Assembly (NCBI GenBank): GCA_017548605.1
Contig: JAFYZT010000020.1
Span: 62,001-126,000 of the forward strand
DNA from: Prevotella sp.
Lineage (GTDB): Bacteria > Bacteroidota > Bacteroidia > Bacteroidales > Bacteroidaceae
Reading direction: 5' to 3'
DNA: 64,000 nucleotides
Position 1 is the stretch's first letter. Every line of letters starts with the position of its first letter. Positions 27,418 through 35,328 of this stretch are shown here, piece after piece. The notes below the pieces were generated by a model that saw only the letters and a program-made list of their open reading frames with translations, had not been told where the DNA came from and made no database searches. The position numbers were made by a program, and so were the translations under genes.

Positions 27418-29245
27418 AGGAGATATGTCTCTTTTGAATCGCCGAAGCCTGGGACTCGCTGCTGGCCGACAGCTTGCCCTTGATATATTGTTCCATCATC
27501 AGCGCACCGATAGGCACGCCGAAAGTAGCACCGAAACCACCGTTCTCCACATACACGGCGATAGCAATCTGCGGCTCTTCCATGGGAGCAAAGCCCATGA
27601 AGGCACTGTGGTCGCGCCCACGGTTCTGCGCCGTTCCAGTCTTGCCACATACGGTATAGTCGCTGCGGTTGGCTCTCCGACAGGTACCGCTGGTGACGGC
27701 CCTGCGCATGCCCTCAACCACCAACTCATAGGCCTCACGCGGTGCCTTGGTGTAACGCGGCGTGGTGAACGTGGCATCCAAAGGCTCGCCACCCACCGAT
27801 TTCACCACATGAGGGGTGCAGAAATAGCCACGGTTGGCAATGGTAGCACCCAGGTTAGCTATCTGCAACGGCGTGAGTGTCACCTCGCCTTGGCCGATGG
27901 CGATACTGATGACACCCAGGGCGTTCCATCCTTTCTTGAAGGCATCGTCGTAGAAATCGCCGTTGGGAATCATGCCGCGTTTCTCACCGGGCAGGTCGAT
28001 GCCGAGCTTATAGCCGAAGCCCATGCTTACCATGTAATCACGCCATGTGTTGATGGCATTCTGCAACGAGCCGTATTTCTCGTTGGTGAGCATGCGATAC
28101 AATCCCCAGCAGAAAAAGCCGTTACATGAGGTGCCGATGGCAGGAACGAGGTTCAGCGGTGAGCCATGGCCGTGGCATCCTACCCTCATACCACCATAGA
28201 CGAAGCCTCGGTGACACGGGAACTTGGTGTCTTGGTCGATGATGCCCTCGGAAAGAAAGGTGAGGGCCTGCGAGGTCTTGAACGTCGACCCCGGAGGATA
28301 CATACCCATGATGGCGCGGTTAAGCAACGGTTTCAAGGGGTCACGGGCCAACTCAGCATGGTTCTTGCCACGCTGACGTCCAATCATCAGACGTGGATCG
28401 TAGCTCGGTGAACTCACCAGACACAACACCTCTCCGGTCTTGGGCTCTATGGCCACAATGCTGCCCAGCTTACCCTCCATGAGTCGCTCGCCGAGACGCT
28501 GCAGTTCAATGTCAATACTTAGGGTGAGGTCCTTACCGGGAATCGGCTGTGTGTCGAACTCGCCGTTTTGGTAGTTGCCCTGTATGCGCCCGTGAGCATC
28601 ACGCAGGAGCACCTGCACACCTTTCGTACCACGCAGTTCTTCCTCGTAACTTCTTTCTATGCCTTGCTTGCCGATATAATCGCCGGGCTGGTAGTAGCCG
28701 TCGCGCTTGATGTCATCGGGCGACACCTCGGCCACGTCACCAAGAATCAGTGCAGCATTGGGGTATTCATATTGCCGGATGGAACGTTTCTGGATGTAAA
28801 AACCCGGGAAACGGTAGGCTTTCTCCTGAAACACGCTGAACTCCTGGTCGCTGAGCTGCGTCATGAACAGCTGCTGGGTGAAACGCGAATATCCGGGATT
28901 CTTCGAGCGGTCCTGAATGTCGCGCATGCGCTTGATGAAATAATCCTTGGTAATATTGAGCGTGTTGCACAACTCCATGGTGTCAATGCGACTACGTGCC
29001 TCGTTCACCACCACCATAATGTCGTACGACGGTTGGTTGTACACCAACAGTTTGCCGTTGCGATCTGATATATTGCCACGCGAGGGAAACTCCACCTTCT
29101 TCAGGAAGGCGTTGCTGTCGGCATTGCGCTTGTAGTCGTCGCTCATAATCTGCAACGTGAAAAGGCGGATAATGAACACCACGACGATGACTATGGCCAC
29201 GCCGCCGATTACATAACGCCGCTTCTCCAGTTCATAATCCTTCAT
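27398..29245 (-). CDS. mrdA: Penicillin-binding protein 2
   Basis: A 615-aa class B PBP, the transpeptidase partner of RodA. It has one N-terminal transmembrane helix (YVIGGVAIVIVVVFIIRLF), a dimerisation domain, and a transpeptidase domain with all three active-site motifs: GSTFK, SCN (in GTSCNGFF) and KTGTA. The frame is open further upstream to 29338, but the start at 29245 overlaps the mreD stop as TGATG and yields the normal MKDYELEKRR leader. Confidence 0.95.
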   Translation of the reverse strand: MKDYELEKRRYVIGGVAIVIVVVFIIRLFTLQIMSDDYKRNADSNAFLKKVEFPSRGNISDRNGKLLVYNQPSYDIMVVVNEARSRIDTMELCNTLNITKDYFIKRMRDIQDRSKNPGYSRFTQQLFMTQLSDQEFSVFQEKAYRFPGFYIQKRSIRQYEYPNAALILGDVAEVSPDDIKRDGYYQPGDYIGKQGIERSYEEELRGTKGVQVLLRDAHGRIQGNYQNGEFDTQPIPGKDLTLSIDIELQRLGERLMEGKLGSIVAIEPKTGEVLCLVSSPSYDPRLMIGRQRGKNHAELARDPLKPLLNRAIMGMYPPGSTFKTSQALTFLSEGIIDQDTKFPCHRGFVYGGMRVGCHGHGSPLNLVPAIGTSCNGFFCWGLYRMLTNEKYGSLQNAINTWRDYMVSMGFGYKLGIDLPGEKRGMIPNGDFYDDAFKKGWNALGVISIAIGQGEVTLTPLQIANLGATIANRGYFCTPHVVKSVGGEPLDATFTTPRYTKAPREAYELVVEGMRRAVTSGTCRRANRSDYTVCGKTGTAQNRGRDHSAFMGFAPMEEPQIAIAVYVENGGFGATFGVPIGALMMEQYIKGKLSASSESQASAIQKRHISYGKTDR

Positions 29246-29760
29246 CAGTCCTTCCTTTCCTTTTTCTTCCTCAACGTGTCGACAGCCATAATAAGCACCT
29301 CCGTCAGGGCAATACTCCCCACAGAGCGCTCCAGCCATGACACCCAGTTGAAGAACGAGAACGACTCAAGCAGGAAAAACACCAGACAGAACAGTGAGGT
29401 GCACAAGGTGGTGAAATAGAAGAAGGGCAACTTACCCAGGTTGGCCTTTGAGGGACTCACGTCATCGGCCTGCTCACGGGTAAGGAAAAGGTCGAGCAGT
29501 TCGGGCTGTACGAAGGCAAGCAATGTGAGCGATGCAGCCGCTGCTCCGGGGGTGTTCTGGAAAGTGTCCATGAGCAGTCCGAGGGCGAAGCCCCAGCAAA
29601 GCAGGGCGTGGCGCGAATAGTTGCGACGGAAAATCTCGATGAAATAGACATACAGCAGAGGCGTGGCCACACCGGCGATATGGATGTGGTTGAGCACCAG
29701 CACCTGAACAAGTGCCAACACGCAGAAGAGGGCGATATGTCTAAACAGCTCGAAATTCAT
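29245..29760 (-). CDS. mreD: Rod shape-determining protein MreD
   Basis: A 171-aa membrane protein with about five helices, of typical MreD size and position between mreC and mrdA. Recognisable pieces are VLALVQVLVLNHIHI and GFALGLLMDTFQNTPGAAAA. It overlaps mreC by 4 bp and mrdA by 1 bp, implying translational coupling. Confidence 0.9.
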   Translation of the reverse strand: MNFELFRHIALFCVLALVQVLVLNHIHIAGVATPLLYVYFIEIFRRNYSRHALLCWGFALGLLMDTFQNTPGAAAASLTLLAFVQPELLDLFLTREQADDVSPSKANLGKLPFFYFTTLCTSLFCLVFFLLESFSFFNWVSWLERSVGSIALTEVLIMAVDTLRKKKERKD

Positions 29761-30626
29761 TGCTTACGTTGGGGTTTGATGGAGTCCTGTGCCTCCCTGA
29801 GAATCTCAACACGCTCCTTGAGCGACGCATTATCTATGACACTCACGTCACGCAACCTTGCATAGTCGGTCGATAACTTCACCTGCAAGCGGTACGACAG
29901 GGCGTCCTTTGAGTCGTGGCTCTTCATGATATGTCCCACGAGGATGCCCGGCGGGAACACATCGCTGTAACCGCTAGTCTCTATGGTGTCGCCCTCCTCG
30001 AACTTGGCATGACGCGGTATGTCGTCGACGAAGGCCTGGTCACTCAGACCGCCATTCCAATGCAAGTAACCGAAATAGCCACGGCCTCGGATGGCACAGC
30101 TGATGTTCGACCGGGCGTTGAGCACAGGCAACACCACGGCATAATGAGCAGACGCCATATAGACGATGCCCACCACACCAGTGCCGCAGGCTACTCCCAT
30201 ATCGGGACGCACGCCGTCAGCGGTACCTTTGTTGATGGTAATCAGGTTGTCGGGACGACTCACTGAGTTACCCACCACCTTGGCGGGGATAGTCTTAAAG
30301 GCACTGAGCAGCTTATCTTGCGACGACGGTTGCCACGTACTGTCGCGACGCTGCAACTCGGCCACCTGCTCTCGGAGTGCAGCCACCTCTTGCTCCAACT
30401 GTATGTTGCGGGCAGTGAGGTCCTGGTTGGCGTCGCCCATGCTGAAGAACGTGCCTATCCATGCGTCTATCTCCATAATCTTTCCCGTCACGGCATTGGC
30501 CGACGAGAACCACACGCTACCCTGATAGCTGTTGTATTGGAACAACAGCACCACGCTCACCACCTCGAGCAGTAGAAACACCACCCAGTGGCTGTATTGC
30601 TTGAAAAAAGCGATCAGGTTGCGCAT
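29757..30626 (-). CDS. mreC: Rod shape-determining protein MreC
   Basis: A 289-aa periplasmic scaffold protein: one N-terminal helix, a short coiled coil (LEQEVAALREQVAELQRR, about residues 75-92), then the double beta-barrel domain with PAKVVGNSVSRPDNLITINKG and GVRPDMGVACGTGVVG. It bridges MreB to PBP2/RodA. A short Lys/Arg tail ends the protein. Confidence 0.93.
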   Translation of the reverse strand: MRNLIAFFKQYSHWVVFLLLEVVSVVLLFQYNSYQGSVWFSSANAVTGKIMEIDAWIGTFFSMGDANQDLTARNIQLEQEVAALREQVAELQRRDSTWQPSSQDKLLSAFKTIPAKVVGNSVSRPDNLITINKGTADGVRPDMGVACGTGVVGIVYMASAHYAVVLPVLNARSNISCAIRGRGYFGYLHWNGGLSDQAFVDDIPRHAKFEEGDTIETSGYSDVFPPGILVGHIMKSHDSKDALSYRLQVKLSTDYARLRDVSVIDNASLKERVEILREAQDSIKPQRKQ

Positions 30627-30628
30627 GG

Positions 30629-30794
30629 TTTAATGTTGAGTGTTGAATGTTGAATGTTGAGTGTTGAATGTGGAATGGTCGCTTCGCGATGAAGAATGTG
30701 GAATGAAGAATTCGTCATTCGTAATTCGTAATCGCGAAGCGACCATTCGTCACTCGTTACTCATCACTTGTTACTCGTAACTTGTCACTCGTAA
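30629..30794. repeat. mreB-mreC spacer: heptad repeats around a 17-bp inverted repeat
   Basis: The 168-bp gap holds TTGAATG/TTGAGTG heptads (30632-30672), a perfect 17-bp inverted repeat (30674-30690 with 30731-30747, core GGTCGCTTCGCGAT) and then GTCACTCGTTACTC-type octads (30748-30797). The core recurs as ATCGCGAAGCGAC at 33305-33317 and ATCGCGCAGCGACC at 35283-35296, again beside TTGAACA-type heptads. No promoter consensus is clear here. Confidence 0.8.
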
Positions 30795-31817
30795 CTATCT
30801 CATCAGGAAGGAGAAACGATCGACATTCTTCAAGGCGATGCCCGCTCCCTTAGCTACGCTGTGCAACGGGTCGTCGGCAATGTGGAATGGGATGTTGATT
30901 TTCTCGTAGAGCCGTTTGTCGAGTCCGCGCAGCAAGGCACCGCCACCGGTCAGGTAGATACCGTTGTGAACGATGTCGGCATAGAGCTCAGGCGGCGTTT
31001 TCTCCAGTGCCGAAAGCACGGCGTTCTCTATCTTCGCTACCGTCTTGTCTAAGCAGTGAGCAATCTCCTGGTAACACACCGCCACCTCCATGGGCAGTGC
31101 GGTGATGCGATTCGGGCCGTGCACGATATAGTCTTCCGGTCCCTCATCGCCCAGGTCGGTAAGCGCTGAACCCACGTGTATCTTAATACGCTCGGCCATA
31201 CGCTCACTCACTTTCACGTTGTGCTGACGGCTCATATACTCCTGGATGTCGGAGGTCAGCTCGTCACCCGCCACGCGGATGGAGTTGTTCGACACGATGC
31301 CACCCAGCGAGATGACGGCAATCTCCGTCGAACCACCACCGATATCAACGATCATATTGCCTTCGGGGGCTTCCACATCAATGCCGATACCGATAGCAGC
31401 TGCCATCGGTTCAAAGATGAGGTACACGTCGCGCCCGTCGGCATGCTCCGCCGAGTCGCGCACAGCCCTCAGCTCCACCTCAGTAGAGCCGCTAGGCACG
31501 CCGATGACCATGCGGAGTGAGGGAGAAAAGAGTTTGCTGCCCGTATGCACCATCTTGATGAGTCCGCGCATCATCTGCTCGCAGGCAGTGAAGTCGGCTA
31601 TCACGCCGTCACGCAACGGACGGATGGTGCGTATGTTCTCATGCGTCTTCTCGTGCATGAGCTTGGCTTTCTCGCCCACGGCAATCATCTTGTCGGTCCT
31701 ACGGTCGAGCGCCACCACCGATGGTTCGTCGACCACTATTTTGTCGTCGCTGATAATGATGGTATTGGCTGTACCAAGGTCCATCGCTATCTCTTGTATG
31801 AATGAAAAGAATCCCAT
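30795..31817 (-). CDS. mreB: Cell-shape actin MreB
   Basis: A 340-aa bacterial actin that forms membrane-bound filaments directing elongation. Phosphate and nucleotide-binding motifs are visible: AMDLGTANTIIISDD (phosphate 1), MIVDIGGGSTEIAVISLGG (phosphate 2) and GIYLTGGGALLRGLD (adenosine). First gene of mreB-mreC-mreD-mrdA-rodA on the minus strand. Confidence 0.97.
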   Translation of the reverse strand: MGFFSFIQEIAMDLGTANTIIISDDKIVVDEPSVVALDRRTDKMIAVGEKAKLMHEKTHENIRTIRPLRDGVIADFTACEQMMRGLIKMVHTGSKLFSPSLRMVIGVPSGSTEVELRAVRDSAEHADGRDVYLIFEPMAAAIGIGIDVEAPEGNMIVDIGGGSTEIAVISLGGIVSNNSIRVAGDELTSDIQEYMSRQHNVKVSERMAERIKIHVGSALTDLGDEGPEDYIVHGPNRITALPMEVAVCYQEIAHCLDKTVAKIENAVLSALEKTPPELYADIVHNGIYLTGGGALLRGLDKRLYEKINIPFHIADDPLHSVAKGAGIALKNVDRFSFLMR

Positions 31818-31827
31818 TTATCTTTCG

Positions 31828-31951
31828 TGTTAGAAGTGAGAGGTAAGAGGTGAGAGGTGAGAAATCACCTACATGGAGTTTTCTCGCAACTCTTAACTAC
31901 TTAACTCTTAGCAACTTATTTTATCTTTTAATCTTTTAATTTTGTAATCTT
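31828..31951. repeat. purH-mreB spacer with GTGAGAGGTAAGAG and TCTTTTAA iterations
   Basis: The 134-bp gap contains three units of GTGAGAGGTAAGA-type sequence (31828-31862, same family as 9040-9058 and 10006-10048) and four units of ATCTTTTAAT-type sequence (31922-31952). No remnant of the missing PurH C-terminal domain is visible. Confidence 0.6.
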
Positions 31952-32548
31952 TTAATTCTTCACGAACCACTCATGTATGGCGGTGTCGTAGTGTGAACTG
32001 ACGGCGAAAGCACGTTCGGCAAACATCTTGCGGTCTTCGATGTCGGTCTGGGCACCTTTTTTGTTCAAGATGTCGAGCAGCACGCCATATTCGGCCTTGC
32101 TCGGAACAATCACCACGTCGCGGAAGTTCTTGGCTCCGGCACGGATAAGCGAAATGCCACCGATATCAATCTTCTCGATGATGTCGGCCTCGCTGGCACC
32201 GCTCTTCACGGTATCCTCGAAAGGATAGAGGTCAACAATCACCAGGTCAATCTCGGGAATGTCGTACTGTGCCATCTGCTCGCGGTCGCCCTCTTCCTCA
32301 CGACGTCCGAGGATGCCACCGAAAACTTTCGGGTGCAATGTCTTCACCCTGCCGCCGAGAATCGACGGATAGGTGGTCACGCTCTCCACCGTCTGGCATT
32401 CATAACCCAGTGATTCGATGAATTTCTGCGTGCCTCCTGTGGAAAGAAATTTCACACCTTCTTCGTTGAGTTTACGGAGCAAATCATTCAATCCGTCCTT
32501 ATGATAGACGGAAACGAGTGCCTTTTTTATTGCTTTTATGTCAGCCAT
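31952..32548 (-). CDS. purH: Stand-alone IMP cyclohydrolase domain (PurH N-terminal half)
   Basis: A 198-aa protein matching the MGS-like IMP cyclohydrolase domain of PurH: KKALVSVYHKDGL at the start, LSTGGT, TVESVTTYPSILGGRVKTLHPKVFGGIL, and DLVIVDLYPFE. It ends at HEWFVKN, exactly where bifunctional PurH (about 510-530 aa) continues into the AICAR transformylase domain. The stop is followed by spacer repeats, not decayed coding sequence, so this looks like a naturally split PurH rather than a fresh frameshift. The transformylase half must then be encoded elsewhere. Confidence 0.88.
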   Translation of the reverse strand: MADIKAIKKALVSVYHKDGLNDLLRKLNEEGVKFLSTGGTQKFIESLGYECQTVESVTTYPSILGGRVKTLHPKVFGGILGRREEEGDREQMAQYDIPEIDLVIVDLYPFEDTVKSGASEADIIEKIDIGGISLIRAGAKNFRDVVIVPSKAEYGVLLDILNKKGAQTDIEDRKMFAERAFAVSSHYDTAIHEWFVKN

Positions 32549-32604
32549 TTGAATATCAATCAGTTATATGGTTATTACTTTTTCAATGACGATATAGGAC
32601 TGCA

Positions 32605-32612
32605 AAGTTACG
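32605..32612 (-). promoter_or_regulatory. Possible -7 element of the IMP cyclohydrolase gene
   Basis: CAAAGTTA on the plus strand reads TAACTTTG on the minus strand, fitting TAnnTTTG, 57 bp before the start. No TTTG at the expected spacing. Confidence 0.4.
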
Positions 32613-32690
32613 CAATTTTCACCAAAATAATTAATAAGTAACGATGATTTTTTCACGCAAAATAAAAACTTGATGTGTATCAGTTAATAC

Positions 32691-32952
32691 GACATAAGAA
32701 CAAATAGTATGGACACAAGAACAAATCGGTTTAGACAAAAGGACAAATTGAATTAGACATAAGAACAAAAGGACATAATTATCCAGTCAACGTTTATGTG
32801 TCAGCATTTATGTCCCTATGTTCATATGTCGAAAATATATGTTCATGTGTCGAAAAAACATGCCCCTATGTTCATGTGTCAAAAATATATGTTCATTTGT
32901 TCCTATGTCAAAAATCCTTATGTTCATCTGTCAATTTCCTGGTCTATGTGTC
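32691..32952. repeat. Inverted array of about 22-nt repeats (GACATAAGAACAAA / TTTGTTCATATGTC)
   Basis: Left half: four units starting GACAtAAGaACAAA at 32691, 32712, 32734 and 32756 (21-22 nt period). Right half: about eight units in the opposite orientation, each ending TGTC, at 32802, 32814, 32830, 32851, 32880, 32909, 32932 and 32952 (spacing 12-29 nt). The centre near 32785 makes the whole array a large imperfect palindrome. Confidence 0.8.
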
Positions 32953-33044
32953 GATTTTGTTGTTATATATCAAAAAAACGCACTTTTACCCCCTTGATAA
33001 TAAAAAATATGCCCTTTTGCCCCCTATGTCTTTAAAAAAAATAG

Positions 33045-33052
33045 TATCTTTG
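33045..33052 (+). promoter_or_regulatory. Possible -7 element for the polysaccharide locus
   Basis: TATCTTTG matches TAnnTTTG. The nearest TTTG (33016-33019) is 25 nt upstream, not 20. If used, it gives a leader of about 300 nt. Confidence 0.45.
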
Positions 33053-33261
33053 CAGCGCGATTCAGCGATTTGCGCTAAACTGCGAGCGCACATTCCCTGT
33101 AATGCCAAAAACAGGAACGAAATGCGCTCCTATGCGGCCACTCGCCATTTCACTGAGGGCATCTTTTCTTCCTCATGTTATTCCCGTTGCCACAAAGCGA
33201 CAGGAAGAGGTGAAAGTATGTACCCACGTGAAAAGCAAAGAAGTGGCCTCTCTCCTCAACA

Positions 33262-33354
33262 CTAAACACTAAACACTCAACACTCAACATTCAACACTCT
33301 ATCAATCGCGAAGCGACAATTCAACATTCAACACTCTACACTCAACATTCCTAA
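33262..33354. repeat. AACACTC/AACATTC heptad repeats before the first locus gene
   Basis: About ten heptads (AACACTA, AACACTC, AACATTC) run to the start codon at 33355, interrupted by ATCGCGAAGCGAC at 33305-33317, the motif that forms the inverted repeat at 30674-30747. Confidence 0.75.
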
Positions 33355-35166
33355 ATGCAAGCCATCATCCTAGCAGCCGGCATGGGCAAACGCCTCGGCG
33401 AATACACACGCGACAACACTAAATGTATGTTGCCAGTGAATGGCATACGTCTCATCGACCGCACCCTCTCGCTGCTTGCTGAGTTGGGCATCCAACGTGT
33501 TGTCATCGTGGTGGGCTACCAGGCGCAGAACCTCATCGAATACATCGGACAGCGTTATGACGACCGACTCGACATCGAATACGTCAACAACCCCAACTAC
33601 GACAAGACGAACAACATATACTCCTTGTGGTTGGCACGCAAGCAGATGGCTCAGGACGACACACTGCTGCTCGAGTCGGACCTCATTGTTGAGAAGTCCA
33701 TCCTCCAGTCCCTCATTGACGATTCCAGGCCGAATCTGGCATTGGTGGCCAAATACGAGAGTTGGATGGACGGCACGATGGTGCGCATCGACAGCGACTG
33801 CAACATCGTCAACTTCATACCGAAAGCCGATTTCAACTACAAGGACACGGCACGTTACTACAAGACGTTGAACATTTATAAGTTCTCACGTCAGTTCACG
33901 CAAAACAAATACCTTCCCTTCCTCGACGCCTACACCAAGGCGGTAGGCAACAACGAATACTACGAGAACGTGCTACGTATCATCTCGTTCCTTAACAGCC
34001 ACGACCTGAAAGCGCTGCCGGTAGGCGACAAACGGTGGTATGAAATCGACGACAAACAAGACCTTGACATCGCCGAGGCGCTCTTCGCCGAAGAGAAAGA
34101 TGTGCTGCCCAAGTATTACGGTCGCTACGGCGGTTTCTGGCGCTTCCCCAAGATGCTCGACTACTGCTATCTCGTGAACCCCTATTTCAACGAAAGCCGT
34201 ATCATCGACGAGTTGGAAGCCTATTTCCGTACGCTCATCGCCGAATACCCGTCGGGCATGAAGGTAAACACGCTCCTGGCCAGCAAATGCTGGGGAGTGA
34301 AAGAGGAATACATCATCCCAGGCAATGGTGCAGCCGAACTCATCAAGGCGCTCATGGAGATGCTTCCGGGAACCATGGGCGTGGTACGTCCCACTTTCGA
34401 GGAATATCCCAACCGCCGCGACAAAGACGGTTTGGTGACGTTCATACCACAAGACGGCGACTACCGCTACAGTGCACAGGATTTGATGGACTATTTCGGA
34501 GAGCATCACGCAGACAACTTGCTGCTCATCAACCCTGATAACCCGTCGGGCAACTTCATCCCCATCTCCGATGTGATGACATTGGCGGCATGGTGCAAAG
34601 AACGGAATATTCGTCTGGTGGTAGACGAAAGTTTCGTCGACTTCTCCGTCGGTTACGAGAACAACTCGCTCATCCACGATCATATCCTCGAAGCCTACCC
34701 CACCATGGTGGTCATGAAAAGTATCTCGAAGAGTTATGGTGTGCCGGGCATCCGCCTGGGCATCCTCTGCAGCGCCGACACCAACCTCATCGCCCAGATG
34801 AAGAAAAAGGTGAGCATCTGGAACATCAACTCCTTCGCCGAATATTTCATGCAGATATTCAGCAAATACGAGAAAGAATACCATCGTGCGTGCCAACGGT
34901 TCATTGACGAGCGCGACGACTTCGAACAACAACTGCGCCAGATACCGTTCTTCCGTGTCATGCCCTCACAGGCCAACTACTTCCTCTGCGAAGTGCTGCC
35001 CCCCATGAACGCGCGCCAACTGGTCATCACAATGCTCAAGCGGCACAACATCCTCATGCGCGACTGCTCCGACAAGACGGGCTTTGACGGCCGACAATAT
35101 ATGCGCATAGCTGTCCGCAACCATGCCGACAATGCACGGCTCATTGCCGCACTGAAAGAAATCTAA
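33355..35166 (+). CDS. LicC-like nucleotidyltransferase fused to a class I/II aminotransferase
   Basis: A 603-aa two-domain protein. Residues 1-about 240 are a sugar/choline-phosphate nucleotidyltransferase (IILAAGMGKRLGEYTRDNTK with the GxGxRL...K signature, then VVIVVGYQ and NIYSLWLA), closest in pattern to LicC-type CTP:phosphocholine cytidylyltransferases. Residues about 255-603 are a fold-type I PLP enzyme like HisC or CobD, with NPDNPSGNF, VDESFVDFS and the PLP lysine K459 in SISKSYG. The domain order recalls cytidylyltransferase-transaminase fusions such as Treponema PntC, though PntC's transaminase is of another class. I infer synthesis of a CDP-activated amino-alcohol or aminophosphonate-like ligand. 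A LicD-type phosphotransferase gene at 61399 in the same locus fits this. Confidence 0.82.
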   Translation: MQAIILAAGMGKRLGEYTRDNTKCMLPVNGIRLIDRTLSLLAELGIQRVVIVVGYQAQNLIEYIGQRYDDRLDIEYVNNPNYDKTNNIYSLWLARKQMAQDDTLLLESDLIVEKSILQSLIDDSRPNLALVAKYESWMDGTMVRIDSDCNIVNFIPKADFNYKDTARYYKTLNIYKFSRQFTQNKYLPFLDAYTKAVGNNEYYENVLRIISFLNSHDLKALPVGDKRWYEIDDKQDLDIAEALFAEEKDVLPKYYGRYGGFWRFPKMLDYCYLVNPYFNESRIIDELEAYFRTLIAEYPSGMKVNTLLASKCWGVKEEYIIPGNGAAELIKALMEMLPGTMGVVRPTFEEYPNRRDKDGLVTFIPQDGDYRYSAQDLMDYFGEHHADNLLLINPDNPSGNFIPISDVMTLAAWCKERNIRLVVDESFVDFSVGYENNSLIHDHILEAYPTMVVMKSISKSYGVPGIRLGILCSADTNLIAQMKKKVSIWNINSFAEYFMQIFSKYEKEYHRACQRFIDERDDFEQQLRQIPFFRVMPSQANYFLCEVLPPMNARQLVITMLKRHNILMRDCSDKTGFDGRQYMRIAVRNHADNARLIAALKEI

Positions 35167-35170
35167 TCAC

Positions 35171-35201
35171 ACCCACCCCTACCCTCCCAAAGGGAGGGCG
35201 C
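35171..35201 (-). repeat. Palindromic GC-rich repeat, copy 2
   Basis: The reverse complement of the element at 6071-6101, 28 of 31 positions identical, directly after the stop of the fusion gene. Confidence 0.8.
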
Positions 35202-35282
35202 ACAGACCAAACATTAATCGCACAGCGGACATTAATCGTCAATTGTAACCCGCAACTCAAAAAACACCACTCATTATTCTTC

Positions 35283-35327
35283 ATCGCGCAGCGACCACTC
35301 AACATTCAACAATCAACATTCGAAATT
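35283..35327. repeat. ATCGCGCAGCGACC motif with AACATTCA heptads
   Basis: Third copy of the motif-plus-heptad unit, ending immediately before the TTG start at 35329. Confidence 0.7.
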
Positions 35328-35328
35328 C

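Larger units (their letters stand above)
32549..33354. other. 806-bp gene-free junction between core genes and the polysaccharide locus
   Basis: I see no convincing gene here. In order it holds: the purH promoter region; an inverted array of short repeats (32691-32952); an A/T-rich stretch with a weak promoter (TATCTTTG, 33045-33052); about 200 bp of unique sequence (33053-33255); and TTGAACA-family heptads up to the next start codon. A UpxY/NusG-like antiterminator gene, usual at the head of Bacteroides capsule loci, is absent. Confidence 0.7.

Noticed and set aside
29246..29338. 31-residue extension of PBP2
   Set aside because: It overlaps mreD; the start at 29245 is coupled to the mreD stop and gives the usual leader.
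31818..31951. Frameshifted remains of the PurH transformylase domain
   Set aside because: Only low-complexity repeats are present; no decayed coding sequence could be recognised.
32691..32952. CRISPR array
   Set aside because: Units are short, degenerate and switch orientation in the middle, spacers are not of constant length, and there are no cas genes.
33053..33260. Small peptide genes (such as a 15-codon frame near 33217) in the locus leader
   Set aside because: Frames are short, overlap one another and show no ribosome-binding or conservation evidence.
32798..33265. A 155-aa open frame across the repeat array and locus leader
   Set aside because: Its first half is a translation of the short repeats (recurring YVHMSK/YVHVSK-like peptides), with low complexity and no family resemblance.
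33973..34932. Minus-strand open frame (319 aa) opposite the fusion gene
   Set aside because: Antisense shadow; the plus frame carries intact nucleotidyltransferase and PLP motifs.
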